A stretch of DNA of 64,000 nt from Codonopsis lanceolata (GCA_013146195.2 CM028380.1:79178556-79242555); one strand, 5' to 3'; positions 45,268 to 56,630 are shown, numbered from the stretch's first letter. Numbers and translations: made by a program. Notes: a model not told the origin generated them from the sequence alone.

Positions 45268-45673
45268 AAGAGTTAGTTGCATAAAAAACCCTAACCTATT
45301 TTAGTTTGTTCGTTTTGAATCATGTGTTGTTGTTTTTTTTTTTTTTTTTTTTTGCATGTAAAACTTCAACCCAAATTTTTTTTTTTCCAATTAAAACCTT
45401 TCGTAAAAAACTAGTTAGTTTTTGTAACGGGAAAATGACTGGATATCCTAGTGGTTACCTACGCGGACTAGGTGGGAGAGCTCATGTCCACGTCTTCTTG
45501 CCAATTTTTTATTATTATAAACCTTGTCCTATTGTAAAATTGCAATAACAACCCAATCTTTGACTCTTTGGCCAGATTTTTACAAATTTGAATACAATAA
45601 CCTCGTACAATTATTAAAATTTCAAAATAAACCCTGACAGTTTGCATACCATGAATATATGTATGTATGTATG

Positions 45674-45756
<83 letters not shown>

Positions 45757-46970
45757 ATAATAAGAATAATAATAATAATTCATCCAACAATTTATAATTT
45801 TCATTGGATCATCTTTTATTTCTTAGTTTTAACAGAATGAATAGATGAATTTGTTGTCATTATGGAAGGATGACTATCATACGGGCATCATGGACATATC
45901 TAAATCCATGAATAATGTTTTTAGGTTGTAAAAGATATAGAGTAAGTAATTTATTTTCTGTAATTAATTAACTATTCTGTTTTGACTTTTCAAAATCATT
46001 TTTTTTATTTTTCAAATGAATTTTTTGACGTGCATTTTCTAATTTTTTTTTTCAAAATACATATAATTTGCAGTATATAAAAATGACGTATTTCATGGTT
46101 TTGAAAATAAAATAAAATTAATACACATCTAATATTCATTTTTTTTTGACAAAAAAAATATCAAAATACGACAATTATTTGACAACGTGAAGTACTATTG
46201 ATTGATCGGCTCCATTGTGACTTATTTGTGCCTTTTTTCCCTTTATTTTTTTGAGCAAACTTTTTTGTGCCTTAAGAAATATATTCTTACTCTTTGAAAC
46301 ATTTAATTTTTTCAGCTAATGTAGAGTTCCATCTCCACTACACGGTAGTTCAGTATACATACATATATTTTCAAGACAAATATATGTAGTGTGAAATCGT
46401 AGTAAATTTTTTTCTATTAGAAAAGCATAATTGTATAGCATTTTGTGGATCCAGACCTTGGGAACCTATGCGGATTCAATCAAATATTTTTCAAATACTG
46501 TAAATTATGTGTATTTTGAAAAAAATTAGAAAATGTATGTCAAAAATTTTATTTGAAAAACAAAAAAAAAAGATTTTGAAAAGTCAAAACAAAATAATTA
46601 TAACATATTTTATTTTCTAGCAAAATTAATTACTTAATTAATCATAGAAATTAAATTACTAACTCTATATCATTCACAACCTAAAAACCTTATTCCTGGA
46701 TTTTGATATGTCCATGATGTCCGCATGACAGTCATACTTCCACAATAACAACGAACCATTCTATTCATTCTGTTAGAACTAAGAAATAAAAGATGATCCA
46801 ATGAAAATTATGAATTGTTGGAAGCATTAGTAAGTGTGTGTGTGTATATATATGTATATATATAGTATCAATGATCTGCAAATTGTTAGTTTTAATTTTG
46901 AAATTTAAATTATCGTATGAGATTTGTAATACATTCAAATTTGTGAAAATCTGGTAAAATTAACTTAAAG
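45268..46970. mobile_element. MULE with very long inverted arms, transposase-less
   Basis: The left arm (45268 to about 46090) and right arm (about 46485-46970) are inverted copies. From the centre outward they share GACGT(G/-)CATTTTCTAATTTTTT, GATTTTGAAAAGTCAAAAC, TCATGGACATATC, AGATGATCCAATGAAAATTAT, CCAACAATT, then a variable microsatellite, then AATTTCAAAATT and ACAAATTTGAATACA. The left arm continues about 340 bases further to a GAGTTAGTTGCATAAAAAACCC end; the right arm is cut at about 46970. The centre (46090-46485) is AT-rich noncoding. No target duplication can be read because the right end is lost. Confidence 0.7.
45677..45752. repeat. (TA)n microsatellite inside the MULE left arm
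   Basis: Starts with (TATG)n and runs as pure TA, then ATA/ATT units. The right arm carries (TG)n(TA)n at 46835-46865 in the equivalent place, so the tract varies in length between arms. Confidence 0.95.
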
Positions 46971-47641
46971 AAGAATGTGTGTGTGTGCTCGCGCCAAGAG
47001 ACAAGAGACAAGAGACTTGAGAGTTATTGAATGATACTTTGATCATATTAGTTAAGCATAATGCATAAAGAAGTCATGGAGGAGTTAATCCGGAAACATT
47101 AAAAGACTGCTGGGCTCAGACAGACGTAATGGAACTAGGGGCAGAACTTAGCAAGTACTGACTGATTCCTAAAGCCCCTGTTTCTATATATCTTCCAGCT
47201 CAACACAACGGAGATGAACCACTAGGCTATAGTGAACGTAACTAAGACGACTTGGACAATTTCCTAGGCGAGTTTCCCAGTCTTTGTGCACCATCTTCTA
47301 CAGTTTCCCTTCACTCTTAGAACTTCCCATATTTTGTACACTTCAACTTGGCATTTCTGCAGATGGTTCTTCTGATACCATGTAATGGATAGTTTACACT
47401 TCCATCTTGGATAGTTACATGATCTTTCGCTCTGGCACATCACCAAAGTGTATAGTATATATTCATCCAATTCCCAAAGAATTCCCTTTGTATTCATAAC
47501 TTCCTAGCAGATTTAGTTCACTACACACAAGTACTCTCTGGTTGCCTTGTTAGCCTGTCATCTAAGTATCGGTCTCTACAATTTTGCATGCCTAAAAAAT
47601 GTGCCTAGTCTGAGTATCAGGATTCTTTTCCAAGTCAAAGA
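46971..47641 (-). other. Spacer with a possible copia primer-binding site
   Basis: The minus strand near 47367-47378 reads TGGTATCAGAAG directly after CCATTACA, resembling a copia PBS next to an LTR end. No gag or paired LTR could be confirmed, so this may be a solo 5' LTR edge or chance. A GAGACAAGAGACAAGAGAC microrepeat is at 46998. Confidence 0.3.
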
Positions 47642-47795
47642 GTGATATTACTAACTTTTTTTTTGATAAATAGAGTATTGTTTTTTCTTTGATAGGTGGT
47701 GTGATCCCTTGTTAGTATGTGGATTGGAACCAAGAACCTCAACGTTTTTGCCGCCTGAGTGTCCTTGTCATCTCTCCCACCCCTTGAGATCACTA
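47642..47795 (-). mobile_element. SINE candidate (tRNA-derived), about 130 bp
   Basis: The minus strand has a B-box-like GGTTCCAATCC, an upstream GACAAGGACACTCAGGCGGC region where an A box would lie, and a T/A-rich 3' end (CTATTTATCAAAAAAAAAG). Imperfect direct repeats flank it (TTAGTGATCTCA / TTAGTAATATCA). The family is not recognised. It could instead be the 3' tail of the neighbouring LINE. Confidence 0.45.
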
Positions 47796-47799
47796 AATA

Positions 47800-48560
47800 A
47801 AGTATATTAAATAGAAAAGCGTCAAACCAGGAGACACATCTTGTACACGAGACATATACAAGACACAACAATTATAAACCAAATAATCTGTTCGTAATAT
47901 TAACAAAAGATGCCCCCTCAGATGGCTCCGCCCGTCTCTGAACACCATAGACCAATTGACTCCAGAACGTTCTTCTTGAGACAATCCAGATCATACATTG
48001 TTAAAAATCCTCCTGTTCCTCTCGAACCAATATTCCACCAAATCGCGAGAGGAGCTGTAACCCGGCACTTATTTTTCCTTCTGCGCTTATACACAGACCA
48101 TCCTCGCAAAAGCTGAATTACAGACTCTGGCATGACCCACGAGATTCCAGCCAATCTGAATACAGTATGCCATAGTTCCCTCACTACCGGACAATGAAGA
48201 AGAAGGTTAACAGTCTCTTCCTCTCTTTTACACAAATAACACCTATTGACGTGAATCCTCCCGCGAGCTCTCAAGTTATCCCCCCGTCAAAAAGGTCTCC
48301 CTTGCAGCTTTCGAGGCGAAGAAAGCCACTTTCCTTGAAGCCTTTGTCCCCCAAATCTCCTTCCAAGGAAAATTTGAACTAACCCCCCTTCATTTAAGCA
48401 GGAGTAATAGGATCTCACAGAAAAGCTTTGTACTTCGTCTCTGCCCAAACAACTCTATCCTCCATCAATACACTTCTTTTAGAAGCATATAACATCTCAA
48501 ACATCTGGCTTATATCTTCAAACTCCCAATCTTGCAGCTCCCTTCTGAATTCCACGAGTC
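47800..48560 (-). pseudogene. LINE (L1-type) C-terminal remnant with zf-RVT domain
   Basis: The minus strand at 47918-48274 reads LRARGRIHVNRCYLCKREEETVNLLLHCPVVRELWHTVFRLAGISW, the zinc-binding domain (CxxC...HC) at the end of plant L1 reverse transcriptases. Upstream, in another frame, WGTKASRKVAFFASKAARETFLT precedes it. Further right, weak ELQDWEFEDISQMFE sequence continues the same protein. Endonuclease and reverse transcriptase domains are missing (5' truncation is typical for LINEs). Frameshifts are present. Confidence 0.8.
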
Positions 48561-49915
48561 TCTGTCAATCTGTCATTATGATTAACTAGTGGTATTACTA
48601 ACTTCCCCCAATCAGCCTTCAGTATCCGGAAATTCTACGTCTCTAGATATTGAAGCCTTTTGCATGGAATGTGTGTCTAGTCAAAATGTTATTCCATGCC
48701 AAAATGTTAACAGTGGACCTAATCGTACTGTCGCCCGTACTCCATAAACCTTAACAATCACATCCCAACTGCACCAATATCAGGAACATGACATTTCTTG
48801 GTTGTGCAACGTTTTGTTCCACATGCAAGGTGGCATTATAGCCGTGCTACAAGACTCAAATTTACGAAATAGGCAAATAACAAAATTCAGCATCGATCCT
48901 TACTCCCTACCAGCAATTGAGTTTAAAGAACACAAGTGATCACTACGCGAAACCAAGTGTCATCCTATGTACTGCAATTGTACAACATTTCGATCATTAC
49001 CACCTCTCCACCTTAAGTCATGGCTAAAACCTATCAGCAAATCCAGCCTCTCATCCATGTGGAAAGTTTGAGCCCGAACAACACAAGCGTCCAGATTAAT
49101 CTATGACTTTCATTATCACTCCAACATTTTGACTAACTTTCATAAAACAAGTGCTCCACATATAGTCCCTCTTGTTCAGTCTTAAGTTGAACACTCATTG
49201 ACTCTATAGCTCTCCCCCATACTTATGATTTAATGTCAAATACCAACTAAATAAATTTATAAACAGCTACTCGTCATAAACCAGTGCTGGAAGTTTCTTT
49301 CCGGAAAATAGACAGAAACAAAAAAGGAACATAGATATGCAAAAGAACAAATGCAAGTCTAAAGCATAAGAAATATTGGATTTTATTGGCATGTAGTGAA
49401 TATCTGTTTTTTCAAAAAAATTACATGCTTCAAAAGAAAGAAATGTGAAAAAAATTCTAGTTTACAGGTGTGATTTTAACTTGCAGGAGCAGAAATGGCC
49501 TAAAATACAGAAGAATATCTAATACAAAACTAACAGGCATAGAACTGGAATACATGATATTACCAAAAGTCAATGCAAATACTCTTCAGATTCTCTTCAT
49601 GATGCCTCCTCAAGAAGCAGACTTTTGCAGCAACATTCATTACCATGCCATGTCAAACAACCTCACTGATCACTGGCGATTCAACTGAAATTCCAAGGTA
49701 AGGAAAGGAATGGGTACCTGGGTCAGAGTCCAAAAGAATTGTTTCTCGAGTCAGTCATAACCACCTCAGCTAAGATATACACAAAAAGAGAGCATCCAAA
49801 AAGGAAACGGGTGCCATCTGTTTTACGGCTTTTCTCAAGTTTTCATACATCAGAAGTATTCATTCTTACAAACAACAATGTCCCTAAGTTGATGCATTGA
49901 GATATAGTAGCATGC
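48561..49915. other. Intergenic DNA downstream of the LDL2-like gene
   Basis: No recognisable protein. 49690-49915 probably includes the 3'UTR of the demethylase gene (minus strand). Short frames such as 49470-49688 have no domain support. Confidence 0.45.
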
Positions 49916-52356
49916 CTAGGAGACATGATTTCCAGGGAAGATGCGATTTCTGCCCTTGCCTCGTCGTGCATTAGCAATGTTAGCAGTCAAAGAGTTGAAT
50001 AAGAGGCCCAAAGCACTAGATCCCATTAGCTTCAAGCCAAGATTTTTGGTCAAACATGCCAATCTACTTTCATTTTCTCCTGTCACCAGTTGCAACTCAT
50101 ATGCCTGTTCACGAGATAAAACCGTATAAAGCTGCAGTGGTTGTTTTAAAGGATGTTTCCAGCTGTCCTCTCTATCCATTTTACCAAATTCACTAGTATT
50201 ACCATACTTCTCAAATGTAACCATCATAAGCCCCATTGATTTAGGGTCGTCCGTTAAAGGATCAAATATGAAAGAGAAATTCCCAAAGGCTAGATCAGGC
50301 TTCTTGAACAGATTTATAAGAATATCATTGCTGATACCAACATTCTTTTGAATGGACTTCCTTGGATTAAATTGCTGAAACTTGGCGACTCTGAAAATGC
50401 AAGAAGCTTCTCTTAAGCCACTCAAGTAGGCCCCATGCATAGTGGCTGGGTGTTGGCGATTTGTGGCCTCACCAGCAAAGAATAGCCGATTTCCCACATT
50501 TTCTGCAACTATATCATAATCACTACCAGATGATTGCACCCTGACATGAGAGTATGAACCATAAGAAAATGTGTCACTGCCCCATCTTGTACATATAGAT
50601 TGTATGGGGTTAGGTACATCAATGCCCTTTGGACCATAAATACCTGTGAAAATACATAAAGCATAAAAGTAGACTCATGTGAAACTCCCCTAAGAAACCA
50701 TCATAGAAATATATAAAACAAAGAGAGGGGGAGCGCGGAGGGGGGGTAGTTTAAAGGCAAGGCACTCAATAAACAAATGAAATACATTGAAATTTTGTCA
50801 CCTGCTGTTTAGATATATGTAGTACCTCTGAGGATGCTTAAAACATGATGAAGCAAAGAAGACGGATTCGTGTATTCAAAGGATCGTGCAGCTTCCCCAG
50901 CTATAAGTGCAACGAGAACTGAACCCCCTGAAACAGTATGGTAACTGTAAAATAAAAAGAATTCTCCGCGTCTATTGCTATACTCACTGAGAGAGCCGAA
51001 TGTATCCAGGTCCTCCCCCCAAAAAACGTAAGGGAAAACCATGGCAACCTTATTCAATAATCCAAAACCCAGTCTTTCAATAGCTTCAAGCTTTCTCTCA
51101 GGTAACTCTGGCACAAAGTTTATGGTTCTTTTCTTTAGGACTCCTAGTGGAACAGTGCATAGGACCACATCTGCTTGAAACACTTGGTCCCCAGCAGTCA
51201 CCTCCACACCTTCATTCCCATATCGAACAGTTTGAACAGTCATTCCGTAGAAAATGGGAACTCCTTTGCATAAAGCTTCGATCAATCTCCAGTTCCCACC
51301 AGCAAGAAAGCAATGATCACCACCCATTTCATAAGGATCATCCTGATCCCAATACGCAGCAGAAAGTTCTGAAAGGCATCCCGCATTGGCATATTCTAAG
51401 TTTGCAAAATGCCAATCGAGCAGTTGTCTTTCCTCTGAACTTCTAGCCACAGCATATAATTGTTTAAGTGTCTCCAGAACTGAACCCAACGATATATCAT
51501 TAGCAAATCCACCCATAATCTGTCTCAACTGGGTGACCTTGTCAAGTAGCTTATTAAAGATAAGTTCAACCTTGGAATCAATTTCATTATCAACAGGAGC
51601 ACCATCAGGATTGTACAGAGGGCATTTATCTCTTACCTTGTGCAAAGGAATGGAAAGTTGCCTAGCCAAAACTCCTAGAGGATTGGCATGAATGCCCGTA
51701 ATAACGCTGCCACCAAGATCTACAGCAGCATAACTACCCATCTGACCCATCTTTTGAGTATAAACTCTTCCCCCAGGTCTGTTCCTACCTTCAAGAACGA
51801 CAACTTTGAAACCAAATGACAAGAGCTGCCTCGCTGCTGCTAACCCTGCAAGTCCTGCACCAACAATTATTACAGACCCTTCAGTTGCCTCTGGCATCTG
51901 GGACGTAATTGCCTGTGAAACCCCAAAATTTATATATCCATTAGACAAAAGAAAGTCATAAGCAGCATGTAGCAAGTATTCATACTCGCTACTTACAGTT
52001 TCTTTTATCTGTCCTTTCGACAGCCATATTTGCACATTAGCCCTCCACCTGGCAAGTATATGGTTTCTCACAACAATATAATCATTTTGTTCTTTCCCAT
52101 CCAATTCTCTCACAACCCCAGCCTCAACCTCTTCTTCTAGAAGCTCATCAATAGGAAACCCAAGAGAAAGTGCAATCATGGCCTCCTTTTCTGTTTCTTT
52201 TTCCAATTGTTCCTTCGTTCTATTTCTATTCCTCAAAGAACCACCCAATTGTTTATCTATAAACTCATCCATCAAATTCTCGTCATAATTCCTTGTGCTG
52301 GCTTTCCTTCTCAACGACCTCTTAGAACCTGAACCATCAGAACAAGGGGTTTCCAT
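49916..52356 (-). CDS. LDL2: LSD1-like histone H3K4 demethylase, SWIRM plus amine oxidase (LDL2-type)
   Basis: Two coding exons, 52356-50826 and 50643-49916, join in phase 1 across a 182-base GT-AG intron. They give 752 aa, near Arabidopsis LDL2 (about 746). A basic N-terminus (SKRSLRRKASTRNYDENLMDEF) precedes a SWIRM domain at about residues 65-150 (YIVVRNHILARWRANVQIWL, YDFLLSNGYINFGV). The FAD-binding motif VIIVGAGLAGLAAARQL, GRNRPGGRV and DLGGSVITG follow. The lysine of GFGLLNKVAMVFPYVFW equals the FAD-contacting lysine of LSD1. LFFAGEATNRQHPATMHGAYLSG closes the flavin site. Unlike animal LSD1, no tower insertion is evident. LDL proteins remove H3K4 methyl groups in the nucleus and act with FLD/LDL1 in flowering-time and silencing control. 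All signature residues are intact. The LDL2 assignment over LDL1/FLD rests on length and C-terminus, so is moderate. Confidence 0.9.
50644..50825 (-). other. Intron of the LDL2-like gene
   Basis: Donor GTACTACAT after AGAG and acceptor TTTTCACAG before GTATTTATGG. It contains a purine-rich run (GAGAGGGGGAGCGCGGAGGGGG on the plus strand) at 50724-50745. Confidence 0.85.
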
Positions 52357-52376
52357 TTACACAAGCCTCTGAGGTC

Positions 52377-52915
52377 CTCCTAATTCAAATTCAAAAATAC
52401 TACAACAGCTACCCCACTAACAGAAAACCATTTCTCCCCATTACTAAAAGTATTTCACATCAAACATACAACAACAAGGGTGCCATTTTTCCTTAAGTTC
52501 AAGAAATCCACATAAGAATGATCTTGAAATATTCTTGCTTACATTTACCATCTTCAAACAGCATGACTCCAAATTTTAAAGAAAGAACAAGTCAGTTATG
52601 ACAAATTCATATGAGTTCATTTTCACTATAACCAAACTCGCTGAGTCAAACCGAACCAACGTTATACACCAAACTGAGGCACAAACAGGATGTACAATCA
52701 AATTTGAGATTTGAGCCCTAATTTGCGGTATAAATTGGGACCGTTGAATTCACGAGAAATATTGAAAGAATTGAAAGGTGAACTTGAAAATTGAGGGTAT
52801 GAAGGAAACGTACCGTTTGTTATCGAAAGTTGAATCGATTATTTGGAATTTTGTGAATGGTGAAGTGGGGGGAAAAGAATTAGGGCTTTGTTTTGGGTGC
52901 GACCTAGAACCCTAT
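52377..52915 (-). promoter_or_regulatory. 5'UTR with probable intron and promoter edge of the LDL2-like gene
   Basis: The minus strand carries AACAAACG|GTACGTTTCC (donor near 52815) and GAATTTGAATTAG|GAGGACC (acceptor near 52386), suggesting one 5'UTR intron of about 430 bases. A leader rich in CCCTAAT, CCCCCCACTTCACC lies upstream. GGGTTCTAGGTCGCACCC near 52900 marks the proximal promoter. Splicing is inferred from sequence only. Confidence 0.5.
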
Positions 52916-52948
52916 GTAACGAGTTAACTCGGTGCAAATAGAAGCCAG

Positions 52949-53222
52949 TACTCTCTCCGTCTCAAAATTATTATCCTGTTTTCCTTTTTGGTCAATCCAA
53001 AAATAATTGTCTTGTAACTCTTGTTTGAAATTTTTATTTTTAGGATAACAATTTTACCACTTTACTTTTATTTTTTCATCATTTTTTTAAAATTATGAGT
53101 CATACATATATGAGCTTTAAAGTAAACTACACATCAAACTAATATTAATAATCCAGTTAAATGTGTTTTCTTAAACCGTGCACCAAGTCAATCCAGACGA
53201 TAATTTTGAAATTGATGGAGTA
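52949..53222. mobile_element. Stowaway-like MITE, 274 bp
   Basis: Inverted ends TACTCTCTCCGTCTCAAAATTATT and AATTTTGAAATTGATGGAGTA with TA borders. The interior shares blocks with 36460-36723 (AGTCATACATATATGAGC..., ACCGTGCACCAAGTCAATCCAGACGA). It lies just upstream of the LDL2-like promoter. Confidence 0.8.
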
Positions 53223-53230
53223 GTATCGAA

Positions 53231-54051
53231 CAGTGTTCTAAAACTCCTCGCCTAGCTCCGCCTAGGCGCTAGGCGCCTCTCCACCGCCGCAAGTTTCTTA
53301 GTCGTCGCATAATCGATCAAGTCGGCGTCCACGCCAAACCCCCGCTGACCTTAATTTATTTTTGTAGCTTTGATTTTATGGTGTGCGGTGACTGGAGAAG
53401 AAAGGGGGCGAACTAGAGAAGGAATGAGGAGTGATAATGGTGAGGAAGAGAGGGAGGTAGAAAGAAAAAAGGCTTGCTTTTGTGGATATTCGGTGGGCTG
53501 AGAGATGATATAGATTAAAGGGTTAGATCTAGGAGGAAAGTGATTGGAGGATGAAAAAAATGAGGAGAATCGGTCTGCCGAAGAGAGAGAGAAGAAAAAA
53601 AAAAGGTTACCAGTCTGCCAGATAAAGAAAAAAAAGATGAAGAAAAAAAGATGAAGAAGAATGGGGGTTGTCTCAGGACTCAGAATTTAGAATGAGGAGG
53701 GACTAGGGAGGATAGGTTAGACTGTGGGTTGTAGGGGTAGTATGTAGGTGGAGTAATATATATATATATATATAGTTCTAAATTTGGCTGATTCATTGCT
53801 TTGGGGTTGTTGGGAATTAGAATTAGTGGTAGGTTTGTATTTATTTTTTCATTTTACAAATATAGACAAGTGTTTGATAAAATGACAAACATTAAAAAAA
53901 AATTAATTTGTAGTCAATGTATTTGATCTTTGATGTAAATTATAAAAAAAATGATAATTATGTCTTAATTTTAAGTCCTGCCTAAATCCCGATTAGTCCC
54001 CTAGGCGCTAGTGTGTCGCCTAATGACCACCTAACGATTTTTTGAATCTTG
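53231..54051. mobile_element. hAT-like MITE, copy 2 (821 bp)
   Basis: It begins CAGTGTTCTAAAACTCCTCGCCTAG and ends CCTAACGATTTTTTGAATCTTGG. The interior matches the 58570-59147 copy in inverse orientation (for example CATTTTACAAATATAGACAAGTGTTTG). CAGTG ends suggest hAT, but an 8-bp duplication is not clear. It contains purine-rich AGAAGAAAAAA tracts at 53560-53670. Confidence 0.75.
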
Positions 54052-55549
54052 GTATTTCATTTCATTTGAAGGAAATGTCGGAGGTTGATGGGCTTTTTAA
54101 GAGTAGGGCCGTAATAATACCTCAATCCAAACTGAAAGTCCTTGGAAGCCCTTCTTTGACACTTAAATCTGGGGCATGGTCTTCCTAGCTTCAATTATAA
54201 ATGGAGAAATTCGGATTAGTCCCCCTCATGATGATTTTTAGAATAATTGTCGGTCAGTACATTTTTCAAGATTTTCAACCTATCTTTAGTATCTTTTTTT
54301 TCCAACTGCATAAGTTTATTTTCGTAAAATTCTTGCTTAAATGCCCTCCTCCTCCTACCGTCCTTTCTTGTGGATATGAGATGATCGCTACCTATTGTCA
54401 GGTGAGGACTTGGCTTCGACATATACACCCCCGAAAAGGGGATTCCAACGGTACGTAAGATTCTCAAGAGGGGTCATGGTTAGAAATAAGAAATTGACAG
54501 CATTTCCAAGTGAATTGAGTGGAAGAGTTCACATGGGCGTCTTCTACTATTGTGATTGGGCGCTCCCAGGATCTACTGTTGGCCTTGAATTTTTTCATTT
54601 CAGTAGCATTTTCTATCTTCGATGTCTTTTTGCCTATCTTGAGATAATGACATGTGTTCTGCTAACAAGAATGGCTTTATAGCAAAACAAAAATGGATCT
54701 CTGAGCGATGCCCAAATTTGTAGCCTAGGTTTTATAGAAAGCTTGAGCAATGCCCAATTTTTACATTGCGGGACCCAAATTTGAGCTGTGATTTTTGAAT
54801 TGTGATGCTCAAATTTGGACAAATTTCAATTGTACATTATGGTACCCCAATTTAAGTTGAGATTTTTGTATTGCGATGCTCAAATTTGGACATAATTCAA
54901 TTGTACATTACGATACCCAATTTTGCATTACGATGCCCAAATTTGGGCAGGGGCTTTGTCCGCGAGCCTTTTCTTTATTAATGGTATCTTCGTCATTTTT
55001 TCCCAAAAAAGTGTATTTTAGCGGTTTAAAACAAATATAGAAAACCTAAGGAGTTATAATTTCACCAAAAGGGACCGGCATGATTATCATCCATGATTTT
55101 TAATCGCTTTATATTTTTATATTTTTTCGTAACTTAAAAAAGTCGTATCATGCATCACGATACATAAAATATATTGTTCAGTTACGAAAAAGTATAGACG
55201 CATAAAATTGTTAAAAACTTTGAAAAGCATATAAATTAGAATGGAACGAAATAAAGTTTTCGTGTACTACTTCGTTTCAGTTGTACTGATATAGTGACTT
55301 GGTTAAAATTAAAATGTTGATATTGTTATCATAAATAAAAGGTCAAATCTCAGCATTGGTTTATTAATTATAGGTCTATCCCAGTAATAATCTTTTAATA
55401 ATTTTTTATCAAACTATTCTAAAAATTATGATATATAATTATTCATGGCTAAATACCGGTTTCTTCAAAAAGAAACCTACGTACAATTATTGATTTTGAC
55501 ACTTGTTAATTGTTATTGAATATAATACCAACAATGAAAATTGTCTTCT
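54052..55549. other. Intergenic DNA with a local repeat
   Basis: No gene is supported. 54690-54955 has a diverged tandem unit around GATGCTCAAATTTGGACA(A/T)AATTTCAATTGTACATTA, two clear copies plus partial ones (GATGCCCAAATTTG). The rest is AT-rich. Confidence 0.5.
54690..54955. repeat. Diverged tandem repeat of a GATGCCCAAATTTG unit
   Basis: Two copies of about 77 bp (54788-54864 and 54865-54920) share AGATTTTTGTATTG/TGATTTTTGAATTG, GATGCTCAAATTTGGACA and TTCAATTGTACATTA. Partial units flank them. The sequence ends in CCCAAATTTGGGCAGGGG. Confidence 0.7.
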
Positions 55550-55828
55550 TTAAAACTTGAAAAACAGTCTTACATCAGATGGAATTAATGACAATCTTGG
55601 GATAAAAATATTTTCTCTAACATTGCTTCCTTTCAAAAAATTTGTTTCAACAATGTGTTCCCCAAGATTTATGATGATTAGTCTTGTTCCATTGCACAAT
55701 CCTACAACATGGTCAATGTTTCTCAATAGCATTACTGCAACATCAATTTTAAATGTCAATTCATGGTTTGGCAACCCCGAACACTTTATATTATTTAAAA
55801 ACTCTGTAGAATGAATGTTTTCGAACAA
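55550..55828 (-). pseudogene. Helitron PIF1-like helicase C-terminus
   Basis: The minus strand reads STEFLNNIKCSGLPNHELTF, VAVMLLRNIDHVVGLCNGTRLIIINLGEHIVE and FIPRLSLIPSDVRLFFKF. This is the highly conserved C-terminal block of plant Helitron helicases, including the MLLRNID..GLCNGTR motif. About 90 residues of a protein usually over 1000. The Rep and main helicase motifs are absent, and the reading frame is open only here. It matches the family of the remnant at 19095-19200. Confidence 0.85.
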
Positions 55829-56630
55829 ACTTGAATTTTATTCGTCTTGCAAAGAGAATTCGAACTCAAATAAGTTCTTCCTTTTGAATGATTACTTTTA
55901 TTAAATTATATTTATATTTTATGAATAAAGAAATTTCTGAAAAGAAAATAAGCTAAAATCAAAATACCGAAATTATTTTTACCGTTAACTATTATTTTTG
56001 TTTCGTAATTATTTTGACTTTACTAACTTCTATTATATTTTTTGCTTTATTAACTTCATAATTTTTTATTATTATTTTTAAGAATTAGTTTTACGGAAAA
56101 AATTTGTTCCGTAAATTATTTTCATTATTTTTCTAACCTCAGTTTAATTTTTTTGTTTTATTGACTCTATAACTATTATTTTTGTTCCATCAAATATTTT
56201 ATTTTACTAATGTATTTTTGTCTTACATAGCTATTTTTAAGAATTTGGTTTAAACTTTTGTTTCGTAAATTATTTTTATTATTTTAGTAACCTCAGTTTA
56301 AATTTTTTTTGTTTTAATGACTCCGTAATTATTATTTTTGTTCCATCAAATATTTTCATTTTACTAACGTATTTTTGTTTTACATATATATTTTTAAGAA
56401 TTTGTTTTAAAATTTTGTCCCGTAATTTTTTTTTATTAACCTCCGCATTAAATTATTTTTATCTTGTTGATTCTGTAACTTTTATTTTTATAGTGGTTTG
56501 TTGATTCTGTAAATTCTTAAAGTGAAACATCTCAAAATATATATATTTTTTCCCCGGAACGAAGGGAGTATTTGAAAACTGATCATTTATAATTTAACAA
56601 ATAATGTAAGCTTATGAATCTCTTAGGAAA
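55829..56630. other. AT-rich spacer with tandem repeat
   Basis: No coding sequence. 55985-56500 is occupied by a tandem array described separately. Confidence 0.5.
55985..56500. repeat. Tandem repeat, about 152-bp unit, roughly three copies
   Basis: Copies near 56137-56285 and 56287-56440 are close: TAACCTCAGTTTAA, TTTTTGTTCCATCAAATATTTT, TTTTACTAA(T/C)GTATTTTTG, TTTTTAAGAATTTG. A more diverged copy is at 55985-56136 and a partial one follows at 56440. It looks like noncoding satellite-type amplification. Confidence 0.75.

Noticed and set aside
45622..45804. Tyrosine/isoleucine-rich frame
   Set aside because: Pure product of the (TA)n microsatellite.
47264..47497. 77-codon minus-strand frame with many cysteines
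   Set aside because: Overlaps the possible copia PBS/LTR edge, no domain recognised.
28495..52356. ULT and LDL2-like genes as a histone-methylation gene cluster
   Set aside because: They are 19 kb apart on opposite strands with transposons between. Their activities are known separately and nothing indicates joint regulation.
54201..54458. Overlapping frames on both strands
   Set aside because: No similarity to known proteins and no splice context; likely chance in spacer DNA.
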